From Rubellimicrobium thermophilum DSM 16684 (GTDB lineage: Bacteria > Pseudomonadota > Alphaproteobacteria > Rhodobacterales > Rhodobacteraceae), in the NCBI RefSeq assembly GCF_000442315.1, contig NZ_KE557320.1:955606-1019605 (forward strand): a DNA stretch of 64,000 nt, read 5' to 3'. The notes under the pieces are model-generated. The model had not been told where the DNA came from, ran no database searches, and was given only the letters and a program-made list of their open reading frames with translations. Shown one piece after another: positions 10,191 through 22,122 of this stretch. Position 1 is the stretch's first letter. Every line of letters begins with the position of its first letter. The position numbers and the translations under genes were made by a program.

Positions 10191-11093
10191 CCCCCAACCA
10201 GCGCGGCATCCTTCTGATGACGCTCGGCATGGGCGCCTTCGCCGTCGAGGACGCCTTCATCAAGGCCGCCACCACACGGCTTGTGCCGGGACAGATCCTG
10301 ATGATGCTCGGCCTTGCGGGGGCGATCGTCTTCGGTCTGGCGGCCCGCCGACGCGGACGGCGGATCTGGTCGCGCGAGGCGCTGCACTGGGCGGTCATGG
10401 GGCGCAATGCCGCAGAGATGATCGGCAGCGCGGCCTATGTCCTTGCTCTGGCCCTCGTGCCCCCTGACGCTGGTGACAGCCGTGTTCCAGGCGATCCCCC
10501 TGGCGGTGACGATGGGTGCGGCGCTGTTCCTGGGCGAATCCGTGGGCTGGCGACGCTGGGCGGCGATCCTTGTCGGCCTTGCGGGCGTGCTGATCATCAT
10601 CCGGCCCGGCGCGGAAGGGTTCGAGCCGGCCTCGCTCCTGGCGCTGGTCTCGGTCGTCGGTCTGGGCGCGCGCGACCTGTTCACGCGACGCATCCCGCAG
10701 GATCTCGACACGATGCAGTTGAGCGCCTGGGGATTCGTGGCCGTGGCGCTGATCGGGACGGTCCAGCTCCTGTCCACGGGCGGGGCGCTGATTCCGCAAG
10801 GGGCGGAATGGTGGTTCCTCGGCGGCGCCCTGGGGGCCGGCCTGGCCGCCTACTGGTGGCTGACCGAGGCCACGCGGGTGGGCGAACTGTCCGTCATCAT
10901 GCCCTTCCGCTATACTCGGCTGCTGTTCGCCCTGGTCATCGGGACGCTGGCCTTTGGCGAAAGACCGGATGCCTGGACGATCGTCGGTTCGGCCCTCGTC
11001 GTGGCCAGCGGCATCTACACGGTCCTGCGGGAGCGGGCCCGGGCCCGAGCCGCAAGGCGCGCAGCCCTTCCCGACGCGCCCCCGGCGCGCTAA
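10187..11093 (+). CDS. DMT/EamA-family transporter (frameshifted)
   Basis: A ten-helix drug/metabolite transporter of about 301 residues made of two EamA repeats. The first repeat starts MTPNQRGILLMTLGMGAFAVEDAFIKA; the second contains AAYWWLTEATRVGELSVIMP and FGERPDAWTIVGSALVVASG. The frame breaks at the run of five C at 10460-10464: removing one C gives the continuous LALVPLTLVTAVFQAIPLAV expected of the family. Substrate unknown; S-adenosylmethionine, amino acid and nucleoside exporters all occur in this family. Its ATGA overlap with the Fur-family gene suggests metal-linked expression. Confidence 0.8.
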
Positions 11094-12404
<1,311 letters not shown>

Positions 12405-12416
12405 GGGCGGGGCGCG

Positions 12417-12773
12417 ATGCGGGCCAGGGGGCCGATCCGGCTCCATACGCGGGCGGAATTCGCCGCCCGCCTGCTGCGTTTCGTCCTCGTGGCTCTCGCC
12501 TTCCTCGGTCTGTCGCTCGGGCTCGGGGTGCTGGGCTACCGGAGCCTGGCCGGGCTGTCCTGGGTGGATGCGCTGTTCAACGCCACGATGATCCTGACGG
12601 GCATGGGGCCGGCCGCCGAGATGCCGGACGACCGGGCCAAGCTGTTTGCCGCAGCCTATGCCATCTTCGGCGGCGCCGTCTATCCGGCGGTCACCGCGAT
12701 CATCCTCTATCCGCTCGTCCACCGGATGATGGCGGTGCTGCACATCCAGGCGCAGGGGAGTAACGACCCATGA
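12417..12773 (+). CDS. small membrane protein resembling a two-helix ion channel
   Basis: A 118-residue protein with a basic cytoplasmic N-terminus, a hydrophobic helix (about residues 21-43), a short pore-like segment (WVDALFNATMILTGMGPAAEMP, residues ~50-70) and a second helix (about 77-105). The arrangement mimics the M1-pore-M2 unit of K+ channels, but the selectivity signature TVGYG is replaced by LTGMG, so ion selectivity is uncertain. It sits 12 bases after eno and overlaps the next gene by four bases (ATGA), implying coupled translation. Confidence 0.7.
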   Translation: MRARGPIRLHTRAEFAARLLRFVLVALAFLGLSLGLGVLGYRSLAGLSWVDALFNATMILTGMGPAAEMPDDRAKLFAAAYAIFGGAVYPAVTAIILYPLVHRMMAVLHIQAQGSNDP

Positions 12774-13204
12774 CCGAGGCGGACCGGATCGCGGAGCGGC
12801 TGGGGCTCGTGCCGCATCCCGAGGGCGGGCGCTACCGGCAGACCTGGATCGCCGACGCTGCGCCCGGCGAGAGGCCGGCAGGGACCGCGATCCTGTTCCT
12901 TCTTGCCCGCGAAGAGCGGAGCCACTGGCACCGGGTGGATGCGGCCGAGATCTGGCATTTCCACGCCGGCGCCCCCCTGCTGCTGTCGATCGCGCAAACC
13001 GCGGCAGGGCCGGCACAAATGCTGCGCCTCGGCCCCGACGTGCTGGGCGGCGACAGGCCGCAGGCGATCGTACCCCCCGGCTGGTGGCAAAGCGCCCGAA
13101 CGACAGGCGAATGGACGCTTGTCGGCTGCACCGTCTCCCCCGGCTTCCGCTTCGAGGGCTTCGATCTGGCGCCGCCGGATTTCGACATCCCGCTTGCCGG
13201 ATGA
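12770..13204 (+). CDS. cupin domain protein (DUF985 family)
   Basis: A 144-residue single cupin. The family pattern LVPHPEGGRYRQTW at residues 12-25, LFLLAREERSHWHRVDAAEIWHFHAG (two adjacent His motifs, residues ~43-68) and VPPGWWQSAR near 102 are diagnostic of DUF985. No enzyme activity is firmly established for the family; sugar-epimerase-like or regulatory roles have been considered. It overlaps both neighbours by ATGA, forming a three-gene unit with the channel-like gene and tusA. Confidence 0.85.
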   Translation: MTEADRIAERLGLVPHPEGGRYRQTWIADAAPGERPAGTAILFLLAREERSHWHRVDAAEIWHFHAGAPLLLSIAQTAAGPAQMLRLGPDVLGGDRPQAIVPPGWWQSARTTGEWTLVGCTVSPGFRFEGFDLAPPDFDIPLAG

Positions 13205-13443
13205 CGACCGCCGACCGGGAACTGGACGTGCGCGGGCTGCAATGCCCCCTGCCCGTCCTGCGCGCGCGCAAGATTCTGCTGTCCATGCGCGCAGGCGAGG
13301 TTCTGTGCGTGCTGGCCGATGATCCGATGGCCGCGATCGACCTGCCCCATTTCTGCCATGAGAACGGGCATCTTCACCTTGGACTGACGCATCTGGACGG
13401 AGCGCAACTGCACCGGATCCGCCGGGGACCGGACCGAACGTGA
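13201..13443 (+). CDS. TusA-family sulfurtransferase
   Basis: An 80-residue TusA/SirA-like protein that would carry sulfur as a persulfide. The signature LDVRGLQCPLPVLRARK places the acceptor cysteine at about residue 15 in the CPxP motif, followed by the usual beta-alpha-beta-alpha-beta-beta fold (GEVLCVLADDPMAAIDLPHFC). Its position at the end of an operon with a cupin does not reveal the partner; tRNA thiolation or general sulfur trafficking are both possible. Confidence 0.85.
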   Translation: MTTADRELDVRGLQCPLPVLRARKILLSMRAGEVLCVLADDPMAAIDLPHFCHENGHLHLGLTHLDGAQLHRIRRGPDRT

Positions 13444-13452
13444 AAAACGTGA

Positions 13453-13476
13453 AAGGGGCGCCCCGTGGCGCCCCTT
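13453..13476. terminator. bidirectional intrinsic terminator
   Basis: A perfect 10-bp stem (AAGGGGCGCC with GGCGCCCCTT, CCGT loop) sits between the convergent tusA and rne genes. It is followed by CTGTT on the plus strand and by TTTCACGTTTTT on the minus strand, so it can end transcripts from both sides. Confidence 0.85.
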
Positions 13477-13523
13477 CTGTTACCGTCGGTTCCTGCACCT
13501 GTCCGGTCCGTGCCTGTTCCGGA

Positions 13524-16333
13524 TCAGATGCCCATCGACCACCAACCACGCTTCTTGGGCCTGGGCGCCTCTGCCGCAGCCGGTGCGGCAGCCGCTTCCG
13601 GGGGCAGCCGTCGCGGCATCGGAAGGCAGGGGCGTGCCCGCCGCCGGGACGGAGCCGGCGCCGGAGGCGGCCGGCCGGACATCAGCCGCGGAAGCCGGCT
13701 CAAGGGCAGTGGCAGGAAGGCCATCTCCCTCCACCGGCCCGGCTGCCGGGACCGCGAGAGGTGCATCTGCCGGGACCTGGGCCGGGCTTGCAGCGCTCCG
13801 GCCGCGCCGGGGCCGCTTCGGGGCTGCCGCTTTGGGGGCGGCCTTGGCTGCGGCTTCGGGTTCGGGGAGCGCCGCTGCCGCGCCTTCCGTCACCGCAGCC
13901 GGCACGGCGGACTTGCGGCTGCGACGCCTTGGCGTGGCCTGAGGCTGAGGCTCCTCCGAAGCCGTCGGGGCCGGGGACACCTCTTCCGGCGACGGAGAGT
14001 CGGCGGCGCGGCGGCGGACGCGGGTCCGGCGGCGGGGCTCCTCCTCGGCTGCAGGTCCGGCCAGAGGCGCCTCGGGCGGAGCGGGCTCGGCGACAGGGAG
14101 CGGCTCCTCTTGCCGGACCGCATGCGTCTCGGGCTCGCTGTCGGGCGCGGCCGCCACTTCCGCTGCAGCGTCCTCGGCCGTCTCCTCGTCCTCCTGGTCG
14201 GTCTGATCATTGAGAGCCATCGCCTCGGGCGACGCTTCGCCCTTCTCGCCCCGGCGGCGGCGGCGGCGGCGGCGCTTCTTGCGCGGGCGGTCCTCCTCGG
14301 AAGCCGCTTCGGGCGCAGGGGTCTCCTCGATGCGCTCCTCGACGCTCTCGCCCGCGGCTTCGGAGGCGGCCTCCTCCTCGGGCTGCTCGACATCCTCCGG
14401 CATCAGGGCGGGGGTCCCGGCCAGAACGATGGGACGGCTGTCCGGCACGGCACGGGTCGGAGTCTTGAACTTCTCGATGGAGAAATCCGGCGAGACCAGC
14501 CGCACATCGGCCTCGATCCGGACCGCCATGCCATAGCGGCGCTCGATGCCGGCGACATGCTCCCGCTTCTGGTTCATCAGATAGTTGACGATCCCCACCG
14601 GGGCGCGGACCAGCACTTCCTTGCTCCGCCCACGGACACCTTCCTCCTCGAGCTGACGAAGGATCGAGAGGGCAACGCTCTCGTCCGAGCGCAGCAGCCC
14701 CGTGCCATGGCAATGCGGGCAGGGCTGGGTCGTGGCCTCGAGCATGCCGGGGCGAAGCCTCTGGCGGCTCATCTCCAGCAGGCCAAAGCCCGAGATGCGT
14801 CCCACCTGGATGCGTGCCCGATCATCCTTGAGGCGCTCCTTCAGACGCTTCTCGACCGCGGCATTGTTGCGCCGCTCCTCCATGTCGATGAAGTCCACGA
14901 CGATCAGCCCCGCAAGGTCGCGCAAGCGGAGCTGGCGGGCGATCTCGTCGGCGGCCTCGAGATTGGTCTTGAGGGCGGTCTGCTCGATCGAGCCTTCCTT
15001 GGTGGCGCGGCCCGAGTTGACGTCGATGGCGACCAGCGCCTCGGTGACGCCGATCACGATGTAGCCGCCCGAAGGCAGCTGCACCACCGGATTGAACATC
15101 GAGGCGAGGAAGGATTCGACCTGATACCGCGCAAACAGGGGCAGCGGATCGCGGTAATGGATCACGTCCTGCACATGCGCAGGCATGATCATCTTCATGA
15201 AGTCGCGCGCGTTGCGATAGCCTTCCTCGCCCTCGACGATGATCTCTTCGATGTCGCTGGAATAGAGATCGCGGATGGCGCGCTTGATGATGTCGCCCTC
15301 CTCGTAGATCTTGGCCGGCGCAATGGACCGCAGCGTGAGCTCGCGGATCTGTTCCCACAGGCGCTGGAGATACTCGTAGTCCCTCTTGATCTCGGCCTTC
15401 GTGCGCTGGGCGCCGGCGGTCCGGATGATGAGGCCCGCCCCCTGCGGGACCTGGAGTTCGGCCGCGATCTCCTTGAGCTTCTTGCGGTCCTGCGGATTGG
15501 TGATCTTGCGCGAGATGCCGCCCCCGCGCGCCGTATTGGGCATGAGCACGCAGTAACGGCCGGCCAGCGAAAGATAGGTGGTCAGGGCTGCGCCCTTGTT
15601 GCCGCGCTCTTCCTTGACGACCTGGACCAGCATGATCTGCCGGACCTTGATCACCTCCTGGATCTTGTAGCGCCGCATCCGCGCAAGCTTGCGGGCCGGA
15701 CGCATCGAAAGGGGATCGTCTTCCTCGGCGACCGTCTCGATCGTGTCGTCCTTCTCGACCGTCTCGATCGCCCCGTCGTCATCGGCCCCGTTGCCGGCAC
15801 CGTCCTCGGGCGCCGCAACTGGCGCTTCGCGAACAGTGAGCATCGGCGAGAGACCCTCGGCCGCATCGCCCTCCTCCCGATCCGCCGCGGCATCGCTGCC
15901 CTCGGCTGACTCCTCCGACTCGATCCCGGCGGTCTCGACGGCATCCTTCCCCGGCACGGGCGAGGGGTCTTGCGCGGCGGCGGCCCCCGTCCTCAGGCGA
16001 TCCTGCCGCTCCGTTCTCGTCATCCTCTTCACGGCTGGCCTGCGCCAGGGCCTGTTCCTCGGCCAGAAGGGCCTGCCGGTCGGCCACGGGGATCTGGTAA
16101 TAGTCCGGGTGGATCTCGCTGAAGGCGAGGAAGCCGTGGCGATTGCCACCATAATCGACGAAGCAGGCCTGGAGCGACGGCTCGACCCGCGTCACCTTGG
16201 CAAGATAGATGTTTCCGGCAATCTGGCGCCTGCTTGCGCTTTCGAAATCGAAAGCCTCGACCTTGTTGCCGTCCACCACGACGACCCGGGTCTCCTCCGG
16301 ATGCGTGGCGTCGATGAGCATCTTTTTGGGCAT
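13524..16333 (-). CDS. rne: ribonuclease E (two frameshifts in this sequence)
   Basis: The endoribonuclease that initiates mRNA decay and rRNA processing, about 936 residues. The start MPKKMLIDATHPEETRV leads into an S1 domain (GNIYLAKVTRVEPSLQACFV) split by a long acidic insert, then the catalytic DNase I-like region (VAIDVNSGRATKEGS and LIVVDFIDMEERRN hold the two catalytic aspartates), the zinc-link CPHCHGTG, and an Arg/Ala/Pro-rich scaffold tail with a polyarginine patch, ending KKRGWWSMGI. The frame slips at the C run 15984-15988 (one base missing, inside the acidic insert) and at the G run 13600-13604 (one base extra). A very long open frame on the opposite strand is a GC-driven shadow. 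Confidence 0.92.
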
Positions 16334-16740
16334 GTATCCTTGCACGCCGATCCCCGCCCCGACCCGGACAGGGGCGGCCGCAGGGCGGTGTGTCCTTGAT
16401 GGGCGAGGCGGCGCGCGGATGACGACATACGGCCCTCTGAAGGCCGACATCCATCCCATTGCTCACGCGCGCACGGCATCGCGGGTTCGATCCTCGACGC
16501 GCCGGGCAGAACCCGTCGCGCCTGTTCAAATCCCCGGGCACGGCCGGAAACCGTCACGCGCCGAGGAGTCCGTCAGCCCCTGGGGGCCAGTCCAACCCGC
16601 ACGACCCGCCGGTCACGGGGACCGTTCGTGCGGGGCGGCGGAAATCCCTCCGGATCCCGGCAAGACGCGCGGACCCGTTGCCCTCCTTCATAGCGAAGGG
16701 GGACAACCGAAGACAATGGCCGATTTCCTCCGCCGCCGGA
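16334..16740. other. intergenic region, probable rne leader
   Basis: About 400 bases upstream of rne with no credible gene on either strand. It should hold the rne promoter and a long 5' UTR, which in other bacteria mediates RNase E autoregulation. Apart from the hairpin near its dctD-proximal end I can identify no specific element. Confidence 0.5.
16680..16702 (-). terminator. possible dctD terminator hairpin
   Basis: An imperfect inverted repeat (CCCTCCTTC paired with GAAGGGGG around ATAGC) lies about 40 bases beyond the dctD stop. No long T tract follows, so the call is moderate. Confidence 0.4.
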
Positions 16741-18075
<1,335 letters not shown>

Positions 18076-18093
18076 TGGGGGATCGTCCTCCCT

Positions 18094-19848
18094 CTATTCG
18101 GCGGCGGCAGTGGCAGCGGCATCGAGGGCCGGCAGCACGACCTCGAACACGGCCCCGCCATCAGGCCCGTTCCGGGCCGTCAGCCGTCCACCAAAGTCGC
18201 TGACGATGCCCGAAGAGATGGCAAGGCCGAGGCCCACACCCTCGCCCGGCTGCTTGGTGGTGTAGAACGGTTCGAACAGGGCGTCCAGATCCTCGATGCC
18301 GGGACCATTGTCCCGCACGGTCAGGCTCACGGTCTGACCTGCCGCAAGCAGGATGTCCACGGCCGGATCGGGCCGGTCACGGGTTGCATCGATCGCGTTC
18401 CGTAACAGATTGATGATCACCTGTTCGAAGCGGAGCCGGTCGCCCAGCACCATCGCAGGCCTGTCAGGCAGCGTGCGGGTAATCGCCACCTTCCGCGACT
18501 TGAGCTGCGGCTCCATCATCGCCAGAGCCTGGGAGAGGGCATCCCGGACATCGAAGGGCTCGAAGGCCTCGGCCCCCTTGCGGGCATAGGACTTCAGCTG
18601 GCGCGTGATCGCGCTCATGCGGTCGATCAGATCGTCGATGCGCTGGAACGAGGCGAGAGCCTCCTCGGGGCGCTTGCGCTGGATCAGCAGGCGTCCGCCC
18701 GCCAGATAGGTCTTCATCGCGGCGAGCGGCTGGTTGAGCTCGTGACTGACGGCGGCCGACATCTCGCCCAGAACGGCAAGCTTGGAGGACTGCGCCAGCG
18801 TCTGTTCGGCAACCTCCAGCGTCTTTTCCATCCTCTCCCGTTCCGCGATCTCGCGCTGGAGACGGGCATTGAGCTGGCGCAGCTCGGCGCTTTCGCGCAG
18901 GCTGAGCCCGAGGGCAGAGGCCGTGCGGCGCGAGGACAGCCAGAAGGCCAATGCCAGCAGGATCGCAAAGCCCATGATCTCGAGCGCGAGGATGCCGTTC
19001 ACCCGCTCCCGCACGCTCTGATAGGTGGTAAAGCCGATCAGCTTCCATCCCTGGAAGGGAACGCGCAATTCGCGCCGCATCACCGCCTCGCCCGAGACAT
19101 ACGCATCGGGAGGCAATGTCGCCCAGTCCTGCGTGGCACGCAGCGCCTTCTCGACGGCGGTCTGGGCGCCGGTGGCCATCAGGGCCTCTGGCTCGGTCAG
19201 GCCGCGCCATCGCCGTTCGGTCGCCAGGATGATGGTCCCGCTGCTGTCGGTGACCATGACCTGATCCTGCGTCCCCGCCCAGGACCGCTCCAGCTTGGCC
19301 AGATCCACCTTGACCGCGATCACGCCCAGAAGCTCGCCGGCATTGTCCACCCGGCGCGAATAGATGAACTCGTAGCCTCCGGTTTCGGCCGGGAGGCTCG
19401 TGAACACGGTCGTGCCGGACCGCAGCGCACTGGTGAAATAGGGGCGGTCGCGATGCTGTTCCCCGATGCGTGTCCGTTCCGTGGCCGCCACGATGCGCCC
19501 GTCACGGTCGAACAGCAGGATCGAATGCGCCCCGATCTCGTCCACGAGGGTCATCAGACGGATCGAGGAGCGGGAATAATCCCCCGTCTGCAGGGCCGCG
19601 ATCAGTTCGGGGTCGCGGACAAGGAGCTGCGGGACGATCGAGTTGCGCTGCAGCTCGGAGACGAGATTGCCCATGTAGAGCGTGTAACGGACCTCGGCCC
19701 GGTTGCGCACCGTCTCGGTGAAGCGCTGGGTGAGGAACTGGTTCGTCACCCAGACGATGGCCACCGCCAGCAGGCACACCAGGCCCAGCGCCACCCTGCC
19801 CCACCAGGGAAAGCCCGTTTGCGGCACGGTTTCCTCGCTTGCGCTCAT
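18094..19848 (-). CDS. dctB: C4-dicarboxylate sensor histidine kinase
   Basis: A 584-residue membrane kinase. Two transmembrane helices (about residues 18-36 and 290-312) flank a periplasmic double-PAS/CACHE sensor domain (IGEQHRDRPYFTSAL is the typical dicarboxylate-sensing DctB motif). After a coiled coil come the HisKA box (VSHELNQPLAAMK, His near residue 368), the N box (NLLRNAIDATRD), and the G boxes DNGPGIE and GVGLGLAIS. It should phosphorylate the adjacent DctD-like regulator in response to succinate, fumarate or malate. No dct transporter genes are visible in the window. Confidence 0.88.
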   Translation of the reverse strand: MSASEETVPQTGFPWWGRVALGLVCLLAVAIVWVTNQFLTQRFTETVRNRAEVRYTLYMGNLVSELQRNSIVPQLLVRDPELIAALQTGDYSRSSIRLMTLVDEIGAHSILLFDRDGRIVAATERTRIGEQHRDRPYFTSALRSGTTVFTSLPAETGGYEFIYSRRVDNAGELLGVIAVKVDLAKLERSWAGTQDQVMVTDSSGTIILATERRWRGLTEPEALMATGAQTAVEKALRATQDWATLPPDAYVSGEAVMRRELRVPFQGWKLIGFTTYQSVRERVNGILALEIMGFAILLALAFWLSSRRTASALGLSLRESAELRQLNARLQREIAERERMEKTLEVAEQTLAQSSKLAVLGEMSAAVSHELNQPLAAMKTYLAGGRLLIQRKRPEEALASFQRIDDLIDRMSAITRQLKSYARKGAEAFEPFDVRDALSQALAMMEPQLKSRKVAITRTLPDRPAMVLGDRLRFEQVIINLLRNAIDATRDRPDPAVDILLAAGQTVSLTVRDNGPGIEDLDALFEPFYTTKQPGEGVGLGLAISSGIVSDFGGRLTARNGPDGGAVFEVVLPALDAAATAAAE

Positions 19849-19895
19849 GGCGCCTCTCTACGTCGCAGGGGGCCCATCCGGCAAGAAAAGCCGTG

Positions 19896-20560
19896 TCAGG
19901 CCGCCGCGAGTGCCGCAGTCAACCCGCGGAAAAGCGCCTGCCCGTCCGTGTTGCCGAGGGCAGGATCGGCTGCCCGTTCAGGATGCGGCATGAGCCCGAG
20001 GACGCGGCGATTGGCCGACAGGATGCCCGCGATGCCGCGTGCCGAACCGTTGACCTCCTCGGCATAGCGGAAGGCGATGCGCCCCTCTCCCTCCAGCCGG
20101 TCGAGCGTTCGGCATCGGCAAAGTAGTTCCCGTCATGATGGGCCACGGGCAGGCGGATCCTCTGCTGCCGTGCATAACCGCGGGTGAAGTCGCTCTCGCC
20201 CTCGACCGTGAGGGAAACGGTCCGGCAGACGAAGCGGAGCCCCGCATTGCGCATCAGGGCGCCGGGCAGAAGCCCCATCTCGAGCAGGATCTGGAAGCCG
20301 TTGCAGACACCGAGGACATAGCCCCCCCGCTCGGCATGGCGCCGCACCGCCGCGGCAATCGGCGAACGGGCCGCGATGGCCCCGCAGCGCAGATAGTCGC
20401 CAAAGGAGAAGCCGCCCGGAACGGCGACCAGATCGGTCCCCTCCGGCAGGCGATCCTCCCGATGCCAGACCATCGCGACATCGGCCCCCGCGGCACGCAG
20501 CGCAACGGCCATGTCGCGGTCGCAGTTGGAGCCCGGAAAGACGGTGACGGCAGCCTTCAT
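19896..20560 (-). CDS. purQ: phosphoribosylformylglycinamidine synthase subunit PurQ (frameshifted)
   Basis: The glutaminase subunit of FGAM synthase in purine synthesis. The 221-residue chain starts [21 protein letters not shown] and contains [14 protein letters not shown], the nucleophile cysteine in [15 protein letters not shown] and [13 protein letters not shown]; the catalytic MPHPERA follows only after a frame change. The break is at 20108-20109, where two T replace an expected three, and the correct frame runs to the TGA at 19896 ([11 protein letters not shown]). Its partners purS and purC lie 1.3 kb upstream, separated by an oppositely oriented Hint-domain gene. Confidence 0.88.
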
Positions 20561-20798
20561 GGCCCAGCCCCCCAGAGGTTCGATGCCTCATAGGCGGGCC
20601 CTCTTCGCCCCGTCAAGGCAGAGGCGTCCGGCGGCGAAATGCCGCGAGCCGCGCCATGGCACGATTCCGTCTCATCCATGCCGTTTTTGTGCTGCAGCCT
20701 GCACAGGTCAGCCGGACAGGCTGATTCGTCGGGCGCCCAAGGGCCCGGCCTTTGCAAGGAGAACCAGGGCCAGACCCACAGATCACGGAGAGGTAGAC

Positions 20799-21812
20799 AT
20801 GGCAGAGCTCTCGCTCTGGGCGCGCGGCGTCAGCGGCAAGGGAAAGAAGCACGAGATCGACATCGAGCCGACAGGCCGGACCCCGGTGACGCAACTGACC
20901 TTCGTCGCCTGGGGCCCGTCAGGCGATCTCCAGCTCGACATGCCGAAGGACGGGGTCGATCCCAACACGCGGGTCGTCATTGATGGCCGCACATATGATT
21001 TCCGTGTCGATCTCTTCGGAACCCTGCCACAAGACCGGAAATTCGCCGACATCGCCGGAGAGGATCTCCGCGACAGGGCCGTGGCGGTCATCGAGGCCGG
21101 CGGACGCCGTTATGTCTTTCTGACCGACGGACACACGGATGCCGCAGTCATGCAGGCCCTCCCCTCGGGCAGGACCCGGATCCGGCCGGCGCATGGACAT
21201 GAACCGATCCTGATCTGCTTTCTGGAAGGGACACGCATCGCCACCCCCGCGGGGCCCGTGCCGGTCGAGGATCTCGCTGTCGGAGATCCCGTCACCACAT
21301 GGGATGGCCGCGCGAAACCTCTGCGCTGGATCGGCCGGCGCCTCGTGACCGCCGAGGAGGTCGCCCGTCACCCGGAACTGCGCCCGGTCGTGATTCCCCG
21401 CGACCTGTTCGGACCGGGCAGGCCCTGCCGCGATCTGGCCGTCTCGCCCCAGCACCGCATCGTCGTCGAGGGATGGCGGACGGAGCTGCTGTTCGGCTGG
21501 CCGCAGGTCCTCGCCCCGGCCTGCCACTTCCTGGGGCATGGAGCCAGACGCGCCGAAGGCGACGGCCCCTTCCGCTACTATCATCTCCTGTTTGACGATC
21601 ACGAGATCGTCCTGTCCGAGTCGCTGCCGACCGAGAGTTTCCAGCCCGGCATCCGGGGGCTCGAAGCGATCGGGACCGAAGCGCGCAACGAACTGTTCCG
21701 CCTCTTTCCAGCCCTGCAGCGGGATGGAACATGGCGACGCGACGCCCTGCCATCCCTTCGGCGGCACCAGACACAACTGCTTCTTCTTGCCAGCACAAGG
21801 CTGGCCGCCTGA
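20799..21812 (+). CDS. Hint-domain protein
   Basis: A 337-residue protein with a C-terminal Hedgehog/intein (Hint) domain. The module begins at CFLEGTRIATPAGPVPVEDL near residue 143, followed by the typical GDPVTTWDGRAKPLRWIGRR and a block-B like VSPQHRIVV near 232. The N-terminal ~140 residues form a beta-rich unit without a signal peptide. Family members in Rhodobacterales often accompany secreted or surface proteins, and self-processing at the Hint cysteine is possible but unproven here. It has its own upstream region of about 240 bases and lies between purS and purQ on the opposite strand, suggesting insertion into a purine operon. Confidence 0.8.
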   Translation: MAELSLWARGVSGKGKKHEIDIEPTGRTPVTQLTFVAWGPSGDLQLDMPKDGVDPNTRVVIDGRTYDFRVDLFGTLPQDRKFADIAGEDLRDRAVAVIEAGGRRYVFLTDGHTDAAVMQALPSGRTRIRPAHGHEPILICFLEGTRIATPAGPVPVEDLAVGDPVTTWDGRAKPLRWIGRRLVTAEEVARHPELRPVVIPRDLFGPGRPCRDLAVSPQHRIVVEGWRTELLFGWPQVLAPACHFLGHGARRAEGDGPFRYYHLLFDDHEIVLSESLPTESFQPGIRGLEAIGTEARNELFRLFPALQRDGTWRRDALPSLRRHQTQLLLLASTRLAA

Positions 21813-21874
21813 GCAACCGATCCGTCAAGGCCTGCAACGCCCGGCCTTTCGATCCAAGGCGCAGGCGCGAGGTC

Positions 21875-22114
21875 TCAGGCGATCTCGATTCGGTAGCTCT
21901 CGATCACGGTATTGGCGAGGAGACGCTCGCACATCGCGCGGATCGACTCCTCGGCCGCAGCGCGGTCCTGTGCGGCAAGATCGAGCTCGATCACGCGCCC
22001 CTGACGCACGCCCTCCACCCCTTCGAAGCCCAGCGAATGCAGCGCCCGCCGCACCGCTTCTCCCTGAGGGTCGAGCACGCCAGGCTTGAGCATGACGGTG
22101 ACGGTCGCCTTCAT
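21875..22114 (-). CDS. purS: phosphoribosylformylglycinamidine synthase subunit PurS
   Basis: A 79-residue small subunit that bridges PurQ and PurL in FGAM synthase. The pattern MKATVTVMLKPGVLDPQGEAV, ALHSLGFEGVEGVRQGRVIEL and CERLLANTVIESYRIEI is the standard PurS fold and length. It begins eight bases after purC and would be co-transcribed with it. Confidence 0.95.
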   Translation of the reverse strand: MKATVTVMLKPGVLDPQGEAVRRALHSLGFEGVEGVRQGRVIELDLAAQDRAAAEESIRAMCERLLANTVIESYRIEIA

Positions 22115-22122
22115 CGGGGGCC

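Noticed and set aside
13465-15909. An 814-codon plus-strand frame opposite rne
   Set aside because: Antisense shadow; minus-strand RNase E motifs are unmistakable.
16470-16560. Possible tRNA, suggested by GGTTCGATCC and TGTTCAAATCC T-loop-like strings
   Set aside because: Neither string is flanked by a matching T stem, and no acceptor or anticodon arms can be paired on either strand.
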